A stretch of DNA of 64,000 nucleotides. Origin: Allacma fusca (taxonomy: Eukaryota > Arthropoda > Collembola > Symphypleona > Sminthuridae). Below are positions 23,686 through 36,659 of this stretch, piece after piece (position 1 is the stretch's first letter; the number at the start of each line of letters is the position of its first letter). The translations under genes were made by a program, and so were the position numbers. Below the pieces are notes generated by a model. The model saw only the letters and a program-made list of their open reading frames with translations. It searched no databases and was not told where the DNA came from. Location of the stretch: the NCBI GenBank assembly GCA_947179485.1, contig OX359245.1:76681067-76745066 (forward strand), read 5' to 3'.

Positions 23686-25338
23686 TCATTTTGCGAGCAG
23701 AAGCTTCCCCGTTTTCGTAATTATAAAATGAATAAATTCTGGTGTCGATGTCCTTTCCAGTTTTCTGAAACTCCCAACGCAAATACCAGCAGTTGGGATG
23801 GACATGATTATCCTGGAAATGAGTTTTTGCCTGTCTCTGGATTTGAGTTCAAGACTGAGTGAGCTCATCATTATAAGAGTTTTCAAGGAGTTTATCTCCC
23901 TGCACAAACCAAACGCTCTGTCATACATGATGATATAGATACAAATTGCTTCAATCGCGAGAATTCCAAGTGCAATTGAACTAATCAGTGATGTATGTGC
24001 TAGGCGGGTAGCAGAATACAGGAGTAATATCGAAACCTGAATAAAAAGTATTTTAAATGAAAATACAATGTTGTCAAAAGCTTCGTTAAAAAACTTCACC
24101 AGAATTCTCAAACGTTTGCATTCGGAAATTGCAGCATTGATACGACTCACGGTCATTACGTTCTCATCACTAAATAGTTCGAAATGCAAATATTTATTTT
24201 TAAAAATTTGACCATAAATTAATTTGTGGTTTTAATATAATTACTTGTTTTAACGAACTTTACCTAGAAATCAAATCTTGTTTGGCTGTCTTGAAGCTTT
24301 GAATATTAGTTTGGAAAAATACGACATGGAACCAAATCACAAAACTGACAATCAGTACTGATGGGAGTGCATAAACACCAGTCTCCACAACCATCCACAG
24401 AATGTAAGTACTTGCGTTTGTAAATTGTACACCCAGGGCGGAAGACAAGTACATTGGTTTAGTTGGATTTGTTAGAAAAACTACCGCATATATTAGCACA
24501 GTCCCAATTGCAAGCACCGGAGAAGCAGTTGCCAGAATATCTTGAATTGATCGTTTACTCGTTCTTGTTAGTAGGTCTGGTTTGAAAATGAAATACAATT
24601 ATTTCAAACAAATGTATAACGTTTCACAGACACATCCTGGGTAACATTTGAACTAAAATTTGAAATATTCATCAAGGTGTGCATACAGTTCGATAATGGT
24701 TTTTTGTTGTAGGATTCATAAGCGCAAACATATATATGTACATACGTATGTATAGTAGTATAGAGGGCAGGATCGTTTTTTAAAATTTATCCATAAAGCA
24801 ATAGTTCAATATAAGTAAAGCAAGGAATGTACATGCATATTAACCCTTTGGATAAATTTTAAGCCACTTCCCAGAGGATTGTTTAGATGAAAGTAATGTT
24901 CTTAATATGGTAATAGGTATCCTTTTTTAGCTCAACTAGTTTTAACCATCACAATGAATACAATATATTGAAATATGACTTACCTGGATTTTCGAACACG
25001 ACGTCATTTAAAATCACTGATACGATGTCAGGATTGCGGGACAAGGTTGCCAGCCAGTATGGAGTGTGAATTTGTCCAAATATAACAGTAGCATGGAATG
25101 AAAAGTCAGTTCCAACGAAACTATTCGAAATCATAACTGATTGAACGAGCCGGAATATCAAGAATGTGAGATGGAAAAACGAAGTGAGTAAATAAAAACA
25201 GAACATATATCGCCCAATTCCTTGCTTTGCTTCGCATTTCCCTCGTTTCATATCCATCCTTAACGGCAGGATAAATAGTTTAAATAAAACTTTGTTAAAG
25301 AAAAGTAGGCTATAACGTATCTCGGTGATTGTAAACAT
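23686..25338 (-). CDS. Family A seven-TM chemoreceptor-like protein A3
   Basis: Paralogue of A1 encoding 383 residues. Exons are 25338-24984 (355 nt), 24576-24264 (313 nt) and 24169-23686 (484 nt); introns are 407 and 94 bp, GT/AG, phases 1 and 2. It begins MFTITEIRYSLLFF. Hydrophobic segments follow the same order as in A1: two in exon 1, about three in exon 2 (including LWMVVETGVYALPSVLIV) and two or three in exon 3 (including ISSIALGILAIEAICIYIIM). The C-terminus is SFRKLERTSTPEFIHFII plus TKTGKLLLAK. No disabling mutation was seen, and this is the best-preserved member of the family. Membrane receptor function is inferred from topology and from parallels with insect gustatory receptors. 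Confidence 0.7.
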
Positions 25339-26643
25339 GTCTGTATTTAAAAATGAATGCGAAATGTTACTATTTCTTGGTCTGGACTCTATACAAAAAA
25401 AATAACGCAGAGATGGCAGAATAAGTTTGGCGAGTTGTAGTGGGCATGAAAATAAGAAGCTCAAAAAATTGTCATTATTTGAATTATTGATGTCAAATTC
25501 GTAATTTGGAAGAAACGCTGGTGGCAGGAGAATAGCACAGATTCCTCGACCCACGGCGGTGAAATGACTTACAAATCATTGATTCTTCGTCTATCGATTA
25601 AAAAATAAACACTTCAGTAAAAAGGAATATAAACGCATAATAACTTAATAGTGCTAAAAATTTCGCAATTTTCCTATTTGTTCAACAGTTTAGAGCATTG
25701 ACGTCGTCGACTTTTAGACCAATTTAAAAATAATTTGACCATTACGAACAATACATGTTGTGCTGTAAATTTGTTGAAGGATTGTGATGTTTTGTTGAAA
25801 CAAACAGCAACAAAGTAACGAAAAATTTACATTTGCCAACAAATATATACAACAACCATAACACCATTACAATTCAAAACAACTTACATAAATGCATTTG
25901 CAATCAGACCTCTTTATCAGTTCCGATTTGAATATTATTTGAAGTTTGGGTCTAGTTTCAAATTTGAATCGATTTATTTCTAGTGTTTTAGCATCGAGAT
26001 CAAATGTCAGTTGAAGTCTCAATTTACATCAACTCGTAGAAACCCTGTGCTTAACAGGGACAATTACTTGAAGAAGTGGTAGTGGGATTTTAGAAATCAA
26101 AAGCCAAATGGCTTACGAATCAAGCCCTGTCGTAGAGACTTGTTGTGTGCCTAAATCGTGAGCGTTTATATTAAGAGTGGAACTGAAATTAAACGGTCAG
26201 GTTTTGCTCGTTAATAATGAGTGCTTGCCAAGCCACCAGTGAGGCCATTGAACTTTGAACGTGCGGAACTTAGAATATACTAACAGAAAGAGGCCTTTAA
26301 TACTAAGGATTTCAGAACGACAATTAGTTCAGTTTGAATCAAAGTTCAACAACCAAAACCACAAAACTAATTTTATATGCAGGCGCAAGAAAATAAATTC
26401 ATACGTAAACTGCTATAAAACAATAACAAGCTGAAATAACTAGTATCTGACAATTGAATTGAATTTGTCTATTGAATTTGATGTACCTTAAATGCGTAAT
26501 ATCGAGAACCTGAACATGTTTAATCCATTTCAACGTATGTTTTTCCGTTGGTAAAATGGAATTCTTATAGATATTGCGCGTCATATAAATACTTACAATG
26601 TCATAAACATGCTGGTGAAAAGTGTTTTAAACCAAATACTTCA
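25339..26643. other. A3 5' flank
   Basis: About 25690-25940 repeats the A-family upstream block. The remainder up to the hAT insertion shows no recognisable gene. Confidence 0.4.
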
Positions 26644-26651
26644 ATTGAAAT

Positions 26652-27984
26652 TAGGGTATGTCGATTAAAAATGCCCTACACTATTTGCCCGTCCAGCTAA
26701 CGATGCCCAGCAGGCCTGCCCACATGCCTAGATTTTGAGCAAGTAGGAACTTTTCAAAATGCCCAGTTTTGGGCATTTTGGGAAAGGCAAATTGGACAAG
26801 TATCTGTTGAACTGTTTTACTGTATTGCTGTCTTTATAATAATAATTATTAATTCATTAAAGTAATTACTTTATTATATAAAAAGACCGCAGATCAATTA
26901 TAGTATAATTTTTGGACATTTTATTCTTCAAACACGTACTTATAGCATTCAGTTAATTAAAGTTTTAATCATTGGTAAATAACGAGACGTTCAGCTTAAT
27001 TGAATGCAATAAAATAGACTTCTATTATTTCAAGTTCTATTTTCGTTAGAGAATCCCCCATAGATAAAATGGCGTTTTCTTCAAGGTTTTCATCGACCGA
27101 CACGATTTCAGCAACTTCATTTTCAAACTTGGCAATATCTTCACAAATAATATTGATTTCTAGATGTTGATTCTTTTTTGCTAACGATTCTGACTTTTTA
27201 AGCGCCCACTTGATCTTCATACATTTTTCTACCTTTACAACAGCAATTCCGTTTCGATTTTTTGTATGAAGGGCGTACTGTATGGAATACTTCTTTCCAC
27301 ACCCGCGGCACTTGCTGGGTTAGAAAACAGCCGCAGGGCAAATTTTGAAATCAGATCGTCTTGACTGAATGTATACATGTTTTTCCTGTAAGTCTTTTTC
27401 AAACATCAAATTTTAATTGTTTTGCATGTGGTGGCTGAGAGGATTGTTAGATTTTCGAAGCGGTTGTGGAGGATGTTGACGAACCCATTGGAGTTTCGTT
27501 GCTACTACCTGTATGCCTCTGCTGTGTATTTGCACAGTAATTACACTTCATTTTGTTTAACGCATTCCGAATACCAGTTCAGTGTAACCATATTTTGTGA
27601 TTCCCACGAGACAGTATTAAAAGTTTTCTAATGAGTTTAAATTGATGACTGGACTAACTGTGAATATACCTGGCGATTACTCTTTAGACATTGAATAGTA
27701 GCACAATTTATGTAGACCATAAACTGTAGCACATATTGTACTTATACTTTACAATAAACGCAAGCAAAACGATTAACAATCGTCCGAGCTTTCAGTAAAC
27801 CAAGCTGGCACGGATTGATGTTGCCCAGTTTATGATAATTTCAATTGTTGATAATGTGTGTAAAATCACGACCGTCTTGTTTGCCCGATTTGCCCTTAAC
27901 GAATATTCCCATGCCCAATATGCCCAATTTGCCCACGAATCAAAATGCCCGGAATACCAGGGCATTTTCAATCGACATACCCTA
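26652..27984. mobile_element. hAT-type DNA transposon, non-autonomous, perfect 8-bp TSD
   Basis: 1333 bp with 25-bp terminal inverted repeats beginning TAGGGTATGTCGATT, one mismatch between the ends. It is flanked on both sides by ATTGAAAT (26644-26651 and 27985-27992). An 8-bp target duplication and a TAGGG terminus are the hAT hallmark. Both subterminal regions are crowded with TGCCC/GGGCA words (about 26690-26785 and 27820-27965), as expected for transposase binding sites. Inside is only a short remnant with a CxxC motif, and no full transposase. The perfect duplication suggests a fairly recent insertion. Confidence 0.92.
26996..27320 (-). pseudogene. Remnant protein fragment inside the hAT element
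   Basis: The minus-strand frame starts near SKCRGCGKKYS (a C-x2-C pair) and runs about 100 residues through a lysine-rich and then glutamate-rich region to a stop at 26996. The cysteine pair at the beginning is reminiscent of the BED-type zinc finger at the N-terminus of many hAT transposases, but the following His residues do not fit convincingly. It is probably a leftover of the transposase N-terminus. Confidence 0.35.
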
Positions 27985-27992
27985 ATTGAAAT

Positions 27993-29130
27993 ACATTTTA
28001 CTTGTCATTGCGAGTAAGTAAATACCAAATACTAAGCAAAAGCTGCTTGCCCACTGAATGCTACCTCTAAAATATTAAATACTTCGTGGTCTGAAAACGT
28101 AACCCAACGGTATCTGTAGCCCGTTCTCGTGCAGGATTCTCACATAATCCGAATAAACACACGAGCCATGGTGCTTTAATAGATAAATTGACTTTGTTTC
28201 GATACTCTTTCGAATATTTACAATATCTGCACACGAAAATATTTTGCAGACATTCAGTTTAATTTGTTTTTACAACTAAGAATTTAGGAATAATTACAGT
28301 ACATGTTTGTATTGACAAAGCTTTAAAGCATCAACGGTTGCCACCGTTTGACTTCTGGAATAATATTTGAGCTCAAAGTGGCTTAATTGCCACTCAATTA
28401 TACACTAAAATTAAAATTGAAAACGTTTTTTTGACATTATGAAAGTTTTAAATTGTTTATCAAATGGTTCTACTTTTACGAAATTAGACAATTTATTTTA
28501 TTGATGACTAATAGCATCAAATATGCGCCGTATAAATTTGTGCATAATTCAGGATTAATCAAGTACATTACCAGCGTACGTAAGGCACAACATGTTTGCG
28601 AGTGATCTTTTATTTAACTTTTCCTAGAATGTTGCCAGCATGTTCAAAGTTGACACTCTTAGCGCTTGTATTATTGTTAGGACCAAGTAAGGCAGTAACT
28701 TGAATCGTGAGAACTAAATATTTGAAAAACGTACTGAGATTGACGGACGTGATTTTGTACCCATTCCTAGATAAGCCAAGATTTTTGGTTGTTGAAGATT
28801 TGAACTAATGTATGCATGACTTACGTATGTGTATAAAACGTATCAGTGGTCTTTCAGCAATAAACGTTTGCTACGAAAAACACTGAATCTAACAATTATC
28901 CCTGTTTATTTCTCACATTTTTCTGAGAATAGGTGAAACATCATCAGCAAGGTTACCCTCACCCTTCCTTGGTATACACAAGATCATCAGCTTCAAGACC
29001 CCCTCCCTCCCCCAAAAGTGAAACGTAATACACTCCCTAATCCCATGAATCATAGTCATTTGAAGATTAAGTCTCATACTTGAACTGTTACAAATCTGAT
29101 AAATCATCTACTTTATCCACCCGGGATTTT
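27993..29130. other. Intergenic, duplicated flank
   Basis: No gene. The sequence around 28010-28330 continues the A3 distal flank and shows the TGCAGGATTCTCAC block also seen at 8.1, 40.2 and 45.8 kb. The rest was not recognised. Confidence 0.4.
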
Positions 29131-29139
29131 GGTTCCAGC

Positions 29140-29440
29140 TAATTCCAGTTAAGCAATATGTTCACTAACTCCTGAACTTTCTTAATCCCGGTCTGATCAA
29201 AACGACGCTTGAGTTTCACAACAATAAGGTCGATCGAATTGTTGAATATGTTTTGGTACTTTACTTCTGCAGTTATAAAGATAGGTGGATTATTTATTCC
29301 ATACCGCTTTGGTTTTTTGCGGATTTGGGCTAGAGAAGCACGTTATATATGATAATAGTCACAGGCTTCCTTTATGCGATTTTTAAGCCCACTGATGACG
29401 TTCAGAACTTTCTGCGTTCTAAAATTGTCAATGCACACAT
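29140..29440 (-). pseudogene. hAT transposase-like fragment (ZMYM1/DUF4371 type)
   Basis: A minus-strand frame reads VISGLKNRIKEACDYY, a stop, then a piece containing KKPKRYG, NIFNNSIDLIVVKLKRRFD and VQELVNILLN. The pattern of an Ile/Leu-rich helix followed by LxxRF resembles the middle of TTF-type zinc finger/ZMYM1-like transposases. Stops interrupt it. No terminal repeats were identified nearby. The assignment rests on a short motif. Confidence 0.35.
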
Positions 29441-29559
29441 TCTTTATAAACTTGAACAGTGCCACACAATGACGGTTTGTGTGATTTTGTTCAAAATTTT
29501 GGTTGGGTTCAGAAGGTTGTGTAGAAGGAGCCCTAGTCGGATCTGTTGGTAACATTTAC

Positions 29560-30259
29560 GTCCGGTGATGGTCAGGAACGTCAAATGCCGTCAATGAACC
29601 CATTGCTTTCATCAATCGAAAAATATTTACGTTAACCGACGTTTCATTGACTACTTCTCATGTACGTAAAATATTGATGGTAAATCAGACTGAATAGGAA
29701 CGTCAAAAGTTTACCCCAATACCTATAGATCCTAAGCAGGTTACATGAACGTCTCATCAAAGTTCTTGCCGTTCCAATATTTCAGACGTTATAAGGCATA
29801 TGCGCATGTCTGTGTGCAAGTTTGAACTCACATGCAGGTAATTTAAAAACATGAAAGTCCGCACCTTCTGAGTTCTCCAAACCTCACGGTTAATCCTGTT
29901 CTTCAGCTCGGTAAGTTAATTGTTAAAATATTAGATAACCTTATATTTACTATTGATGCAAAATTAATGGTTAAAATTTACAAATTAAGTTTTAGATATA
30001 ATTTTTGTCATTAGCAAAAGCAGTTAGTGAGCGTCATCATCCAACAATATTAACCAGGGCCGTGGATGTAGAATGTTGCTGTTACAAATTCTATACCTCC
30101 TATTGTATGACAAATTGTCACTGAGAATTAATTTATTTATACACATTAATACATTGAATTCAGAAATTAATAATAACTAGTGCTAACGTGTGGAGCAAAA
30201 AATGATGTCCTAGAGTTTATGGCGAGGCTAATTAAAGCAATTTAATAATGTCCTTTTAG
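29560..30259. other. Intergenic, possible upstream exons not resolved
   Basis: Nothing is firmly recognised. A GTAAGT at about 29909 could be the donor of an upstream exon of the DUF4806-like gene. Confidence 0.3.
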
Positions 30260-30650
30260 ATGTCCCAGAAGAATGCCCTCGCCTTCCACTGGAGTCAATT
30301 AATGACCTCCAAACATTGAAATCATTCTTTGAAATGGAAAACCACTTAAAGATTCTAGTATGTTTTAGAGTTTTTGCTGTTGATAACTGTTTGCAGCAAT
30401 TATACTAAATAATTAGTTATTTAAAATACGATTCCAGCTAAATAATACTTATTTTTGTACGCCAATAGGCACCTTTCATGGCTAAAACAGGAGTAAGAGG
30501 AACCCAGGAATCTACGCAACATATCTTGCAGAACATTTTTGGAAATGACATACTAAACTACTTAACTTAACTGGAATGCCGGCATTAAGAAAAATTTGAC
30601 TCCCAAAATTGGGATTCACAAATTTCAAAGAGTGCTGAAACTAGTTACAG
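30260..30650 (+). pseudogene. DUF4806-like domain exons, frame broken
   Basis: Two exon-like pieces: 30260-30357 (preceded by TCCTTTTAG, followed by GTATGT) and 30469-30650 (preceded by CCAATAG, followed by GTAAAT). They join in frame as RLPLESINDLQTLKSFF, then TQHILQNIFGNDILNYLT and, after a one-base frame change at about 30566, WNAGIKKNLTPKIG and FQRVLKLVT. The order LPL...L..L, a helix with N.LA-type residues, and a W..G..K motif matches the DUF4806 domain, which is expanded in arthropods and of unknown function. The frame change and a TAA make a functional product doubtful. Confidence 0.45.
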
Positions 30651-32355
30651 GTAAATGATTTGCTGATTCCTGATTGTGCATTTGATTGAAGTTTTTGGTT
30701 TTGGCATACAAATGAGCAACTGTAGAGGCATCGGTTATTTATAAGTGCATGCTTTTCGGAAACGAAACCGTTTGCCGATACGGTGTATGCACGTCGCGGT
30801 GCAACGTCCGCGGAACGTAATTTTCAAGGTCCTATTTACATCAAAACAGCGGAAATTTGTTATTCACGTGCACGTCAAATGTGTACGTCCTTGTGACCAA
30901 ATGACATCCCGATTCGACATTGCATTTACGTTCCTGTTACTAATATTTCTACTAGGGAGCAAACGAAAATAAGTCTTCCTTTTTGAGCTGTGCATATAAT
31001 CCAGATGCGTTAGTTGCACATTTGCCATCTGAATTGGCCAGAGTGTAAAAAAACGAGTGAAACGTTTCCACTATTTTTTCGCTATGGTTGGACGTACACT
31101 CATGCGATTTCATTTTAGGCTACTAACTGATCTCACGAATTTCTGTTTTTGGTAAATTTTGAGACACTAATGTTAGAACTTGACATTTGTTGTCAAAAGT
31201 ATAGGGGGTAAAATCCATATATTGTACAACCATGGACACAATCAGGGGGTACACTGTACCACCTGTACTATATGGTTGGCAAAAATATACTACAGTACAC
31301 ATTAGATCCAAAACATCACCTGTATTACGAATGGTCATTCGAATTAGAATTAGAAGTGGAATTATTGTTGTATTATGAATTGGTATTTTTAATGTATTTT
31401 TTCAAGTATTTAAACTCATATTGAATGTAATAAAATTATCTGTGGACGCTTGAATTAATATTCAAAATATATTTGAGTACTGCATCCATTGTTTGGTAAC
31501 AAAAGAATCTGTGACTTGTTGAAGTTAACCCCGTAATTTGAAGTTAGGAAAATGAGTTTTTTATACATTCAAAACATATTTTAAAAAAATACCCAAACGG
31601 AATACAAAATTCCTGTCTTCACGCAAACAAGAACACTCATTTTATTTAATGGAAAATAATTCTATACAATCTAGTCAATCAATTAATTTGTCCATAATTT
31701 CGTGTTGTGGAATATATGTATACTCAACGGAAACAGCATGCTGGCCAACTTTACATTAGTTTGTGTAGGTACTATTTTTTGTACTATAACGCCCTCAAGA
31801 CACTAAAGATTATTCAAGAAATCCTATGCGGTTATGATACTTGTACAGATTAAACGACCCTAATCAATTGGCCTGACATAGCACTTGGGTCCTTTGCATT
31901 CATAATTTCCAAATTAGCATACTTTATGGATTTAATTTAGTTGTAAAGTCGTGGTATTCTTTAGGGAACTAGCTCCTGGTATTAATAAATAGCATTTAAT
32001 GTAATTTTATTATATTGGAAACCCCGCTCTGACATTCACAAAATTATTCAAGAAGGCAATTATCCGATACTTGGTAAGGAACCGCACGAGCAGTCAGATT
32101 TGGTACAGAAAATAACTAAGGGAGGTTGACAATTCAAAATGCATCAAGTGTGAGTTAGAAGACGAGTCATCAACCTTGTAAACCTACCCTGATGAAACAG
32201 GTGTTGCCAAAAGTTGGTGCCCCTCTGTCCTCAATAAGTGAATTACTCTTAAAATATTGTATGCCAACAGTTCATAGGAAATGAATTCCCAAATTTTCAA
32301 TAATTTGCTAGAAGAAGGTTTTAACGGAACACTCCATTGCATTTGCCCTCTGGCC
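30651..32355. other. Intergenic; possible LINE tail near 32015-32180
   Basis: No gene. About 31120-31300 has inverted GTACACTGTACC-type sequence related to the spacers at 19.95 and 63.2 kb. At about 32015-32180 a broken plus-strand frame includes CIKCELEDES, reminiscent of the zinc knuckle near the end of LINE ORF2; this is weak. Confidence 0.25.
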
Positions 32356-32885
32356 ATGTTTATTTGTTTCGTTGTTGAGATTTCACGGTTCGGGAGCCGT
32401 GAAATTCCGATTTAATGGTCTATAGACCTAGCAATCAATCACGGAATGATGATATATGCATATAATATGCATTATATTAGGTATGTAAATGCCATGTATG
32501 ATGCCTATGGAAGTTAAGGGGTATACCGGTTCCATTAAAAATAATTTATGGTTTATGTGGTATGTATGTCTGTAAAACATTATTAACATGGGAATCAGTT
32601 TTTTGTTCTGTAAGGTATTTTGTTTACCTTTGACTGTTTTGTGATTAATTTAGTTAGTTAGAAATAAAGTTTCCCACCCACACCCACAATAACTATTGAA
32701 GTAATTAAAATGAAAATATATTATCAAAATCAGACTTATTTCCAGTCTCAAATGTTTGCGGCGAGATTATTGACTACAAATATTGGTGACATGGCCTTTT
32801 ACGGTAATTTGAGGAATATATTGACTGAATGTAAGGTACATACATTTCAACTGACAGAAAATTAATTGCTAGCTGTCTTCCACTG

Positions 32886-34563
32886 CTAACTCATTTCCCC
32901 CAAGTTTTCTTTCCGCTTGAAACTGTTAGGAAATCCTTTTCCACACTTCTCACACAGAAACTTGGCTGTAAAAAAACAAAAAAAAAACAAATTTTACAAT
33001 TTACATTTATTTATTTGAACAAATTACAACTGGGTTTTATAAAAATGTTCTTACCAGATTTATTGTGAGTGGGCAAATGTTCTGTCAATTTGCTGGCATA
33101 ATAAAAAACCGTTAAATATTCTTTATATGTGCATTTGAATAACTGGATCGTTTTTTGTTGGTCTGCTGGTGGAGGATCGACACTTTCTGCCACTGCTTCG
33201 AGTTCCGAACTTGGCCCTGCTATTTCTTGTTGTACTCGCGAGATTCTGTCTATCAATTCCTGGTATAGTCTTTTCACCAAGCCTATTGCAAAAGGTTAAA
33301 AGAAAATACACGTCAAAATAATTTCATGTAGTAACATATATTTGGGGTCCAAAATTATTTTCGTGACTAATTGTGAGTCTTACCGATTCTATTGGGAAGA
33401 TATTCGAGCTATGCTCTCTGCATAGCGTGCCGATCATATGGAACAGTGTTTTCATGGTCCCGTAATTCGCATATGCACATCCGAATATCTACTGATAAGT
33501 ACCGGTCATCGTTATGGTGGATTTTACGGACAATGTTGAACCCCAGGTAATGTACTGGGTGGTACGTATTTCCGTTCAACAGGAGCAGGGATTTTGCAGT
33601 ACAATCAAATGTTTGACCTGCCATTTCTCCAACAGTTCTGGAGTAAACATTAGTTTAGCACCTGAAAGTTTCCGGTCGCATACCTCCGTCGTCTTCTTGA
33701 ATTGGGATGGAAGACTGACTTCTACTAACTTCTGGAAGCGAAGTTTGTTTTTGGGCGCAATAGTTATCCATACTTTGGTTGCTCTTGCTACATGGAAGCT
33801 TGTTGTGGATAATCCGTAGTAATTCAGATGCATAGGTGCTGTTATTAATAAAAATTGGAATTATTGAATTTACAGTTCTGGTTTACATAATGCATGCCAA
33901 ATATCAAGCTTTATGAATAATAGGTAATTGTAAAAACTAGTTTGAGTTCGGACATCCATAATAATTGAAGGGAATATTCAGTCCTTCGATGCCTTTGACA
34001 GTTTTATTAGCAAACAATGGCGCTTCCAGATTGGCCAAAAAAACGGATTGAAGGAGTTGAAAGTTACTTTCCCCGACAGATCAGAGTCATTTATGTACTG
34101 ACAGCTAGTATCAGCACATAATTCTACGAGATCATTCACAATCTTTAGTACATCACTTCCATTCTTGCACATATACTCTGGGTCATAATTGGGCCCTGTT
34201 GATTCTCCTTGATGATATTTGGACACCAAACCGATTGGCTGGATTTTCGTTTCCACCTTTCGGAAAACTCCAGCTTGTCTCAATGGCTTGTACGAACATT
34301 GGACGTACCTGGCGACGCATTGCTCGTATATGCTGTCTAAATCAAAATACGTTTGCTCGGTCATTTCGACTTCCGGTGGCAGCGAAAACATTACGGCGTG
34401 GTTGGTACTGACCGAGACGGCGTGAAAAGGCACAGGTTGGGATATGCGCCACTTGTATTCGTCGAGATTCAATTGTTGTGGTAATAACAACTGAAAATAT
34501 TCACTAACTTGATTGATCCGGTTCTGAACAAATCGTCTTCCCCGCTGTTGCTGCATCTTGACT
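32886..34563 (-). pseudogene. JmjC-domain protein with C2H2 zinc fingers, degenerate
   Basis: Multi-exon gene relic. An exon from 34563 (after TTGTTCCAG; ATG at 34556) opens MQQQRGRRFVQNRINQ. The JmjC part follows, including LNYYGLSTTSFHV, KVWITIAPKNKLRFQKLV, FTPELLEKWQV and TYHPVHYLGFNIV; this order matches KDM4-type JmjC demethylases, which oxidise methyl-lysine with Fe(II) and 2-oxoglutarate. The first iron-ligand HxE/D segment is not evident. Exons 33282-33055 and 32965-32886 add C2H2-like fingers (FKCTYKEY...HLPTH, FLCEKCGKGF). Good GT/AG sites frame 32966-33054 and 33283-33382. Disabling changes are a frame change in the T run at about 34036-34042, another at about 33585, and an in-frame TAG at about 33410. 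A chromatin enzyme by ancestry, probably non-functional here. Confidence 0.6.
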
Positions 34564-35069
34564 CTGGAACAAAAAAAATACAATCTTTAATTAACAATAA
34601 GTCTAATCAAACAAAAATAAATACCAACTTTTGATGACTATATGTTGCATGAAATGGGTGTGTAAGCACTTTTAAAATACAAATAAAATAAAAATAGGGT
34701 CACCCTTATTACCTATCCTTTCCAGCAAATGATGATGACTGTGCAGTTACAATATTACAGACCGAATGTGATGAGAATATCCGTGCTAGTCTGAAGAAAA
34801 ACTAGAAGCATGTAGATATTAAAATAAAGCGCGCTACTATGTAGCAGTGATAGGCGTTTTTTTACTTTGCAGGTCAGCATTACATTAGTCATAAAAAGTA
34901 GCTAAAATGTCATTGAAAAGATCATATCATTTGATTTAATAAATTCGTACACTAATATAATTTTAACCTTGATAAAAAAACTTGTTATTTTTCCAAGGTA
35001 GGAGGCACTAAAGAACCATCTGCAAGATGCAATATAATTGACGCACACTTAAATTAAAGTAGGGAATGA

Positions 35070-35340
35070 ACAATTTAAGTATTAAATAAAGAGCTGAAAT
35101 AAGGACTAAAGGACTGAAATAAGGACTAAAGGACTGAAATAGGCACTGAAGGACTGAAATAAGGACTAAAAGACTGAAATAAGGACTCAAGGAATGAAAT
35201 AAGGACTGGAGGACTGAAATAAGGACTGAAGGACTGAAATAAGGACTGAAGGACTGAAATAAGGACTGAAGGACTGAAATAAAGGTTGAAAGACTGAAAT
35301 AAGGACTAAAATAAGGACTGAAGGACTGAAATAATGACTG
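35070..35340. repeat. Minisatellite of AAGGACTGAAATA-type units
   Basis: About a dozen tandem units alternating GGACTGAAATAA and GGACTGAA, a 13/22-bp periodicity, inside the long-TIR element. Confidence 0.85.
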
Positions 35341-36659
35341 ATTTAAGTCATATCATAACTTCCGGTTTTACACTATTGGTTGTATTAAATTTTAAAGTTA
35401 TCAAAACTCACCCGTGACGGACCAATTAAGTTGTAATTAGGTACCAATTAGTTGTACGGCCACAGCCCTTACAACTGTTGCAGCACAATCAGGTTCACTA
35501 CAATCTGCTAGCGACCTAGCAAACCCAATCACTCGTTCTCCCAATTGAGCAATTTCACGCACACATTGACCCGCTTGCTGGAATTAAATCCCCCAGTTTC
35601 AATCTGGACTTCAATAAATTACAAACTAAAAACGAAAATGTTTAGCATTGTCACCTCAACTTTAATGGACAAATTGAAATAAATCGTAATTATTATTATT
35701 GTAATCAAACCCACGGCTACTTACAATTATCCATGGCAACAAAACTATAAATTAATTGGAAACTATCCTAATTACTAAAATCAATTTTAAGTATAGCCGA
35801 AGAAAATGTGGGTGTTGACGACAACGGCAAGATTCCCAAAAGAAACTTCAGACACAAAAAATGGAAAGGCTAAAATGTCTGGAAGTAACTAATTACGTTT
35901 ACCTTACGACGTTCCACAACGCGTTAGCCAATCACTACGTGTAAGGGTCCTTCAGGTCGTTTTTGCCGAAAGCAGCCTAATTCTAACACAACTCCTTCCC
36001 CACCACCATTTTAACATCCATCTGTAATAACTATTACTCAAATCCCGTCCAGAGTCTTTAGTCTTTGATTTATAATAATCAAACCGTTCGTTTGCAACAC
36101 GCAATACCGAAAGGTCACGCAAAGTATGTAAACATTGCATTTACATACTTATAATGCATATTACATACATATATTATCATTCTGTGATAAGTTACTAGGT
36201 CTATGGACCATTAAATCGGAATTTTACGGCTCCCGAACCTTGAAATCCCAACAACGAAACAAATAAACATTTGATCATTTTTAAACACTTGAGTACATGA
36301 GAAGCCACAGTGGAGACCAATTACTGAGGTAAGATTGAAGCCCTGTAAGTACCTTGTTTCTACACACAGTTATTATGCATCCCATGGGAAGCACTATCTT
36401 GAAAATTCACTGTAGTGTATTTGTTACCAACGGTAGGGAACAAAATGCATGTTGATTTAGACACATTTCCCGTTCACATTTTATATTTCTAGTGTCAATT
36501 AAATAAGTTGTTTATCTTTCGAATCACTTTTCCTCAGTAACTACTAACTGCAAGCCTCAGATTGAAATTACTGATTCCGAAATGTATTTCTATAATAATG
36601 TGGACAGAATTGCATATGCAAATGTTTGTGTAGCAACACTTTATTCGAAGTGTGCATCT

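Larger units (their letters stand above)
32356..36270. mobile_element. 3.9-kb element bounded by ~140-bp inverted repeats
   Basis: The left arm (about 32356-32497) and right arm (about 36132-36270) are inverted copies starting ATGTTTATTTGTTTCGTTG, close to 88% identical by eye, with a conserved GGTTCGGGAGCCGT dyad and an AAATTCCGATTTAATGGT core. Similarity stops abruptly outside both arms. No target duplication could be found. Inside lie the JmjC/zinc-finger pseudogene on the minus strand, a 13/22-bp minisatellite and about 800 bp (35341-36131) without recognised content. No transposase is recognisable, so mobilisation would need to be in trans. Alternatively, two independent short elements in opposite orientation may happen to flank the gene. 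Confidence 0.65.
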
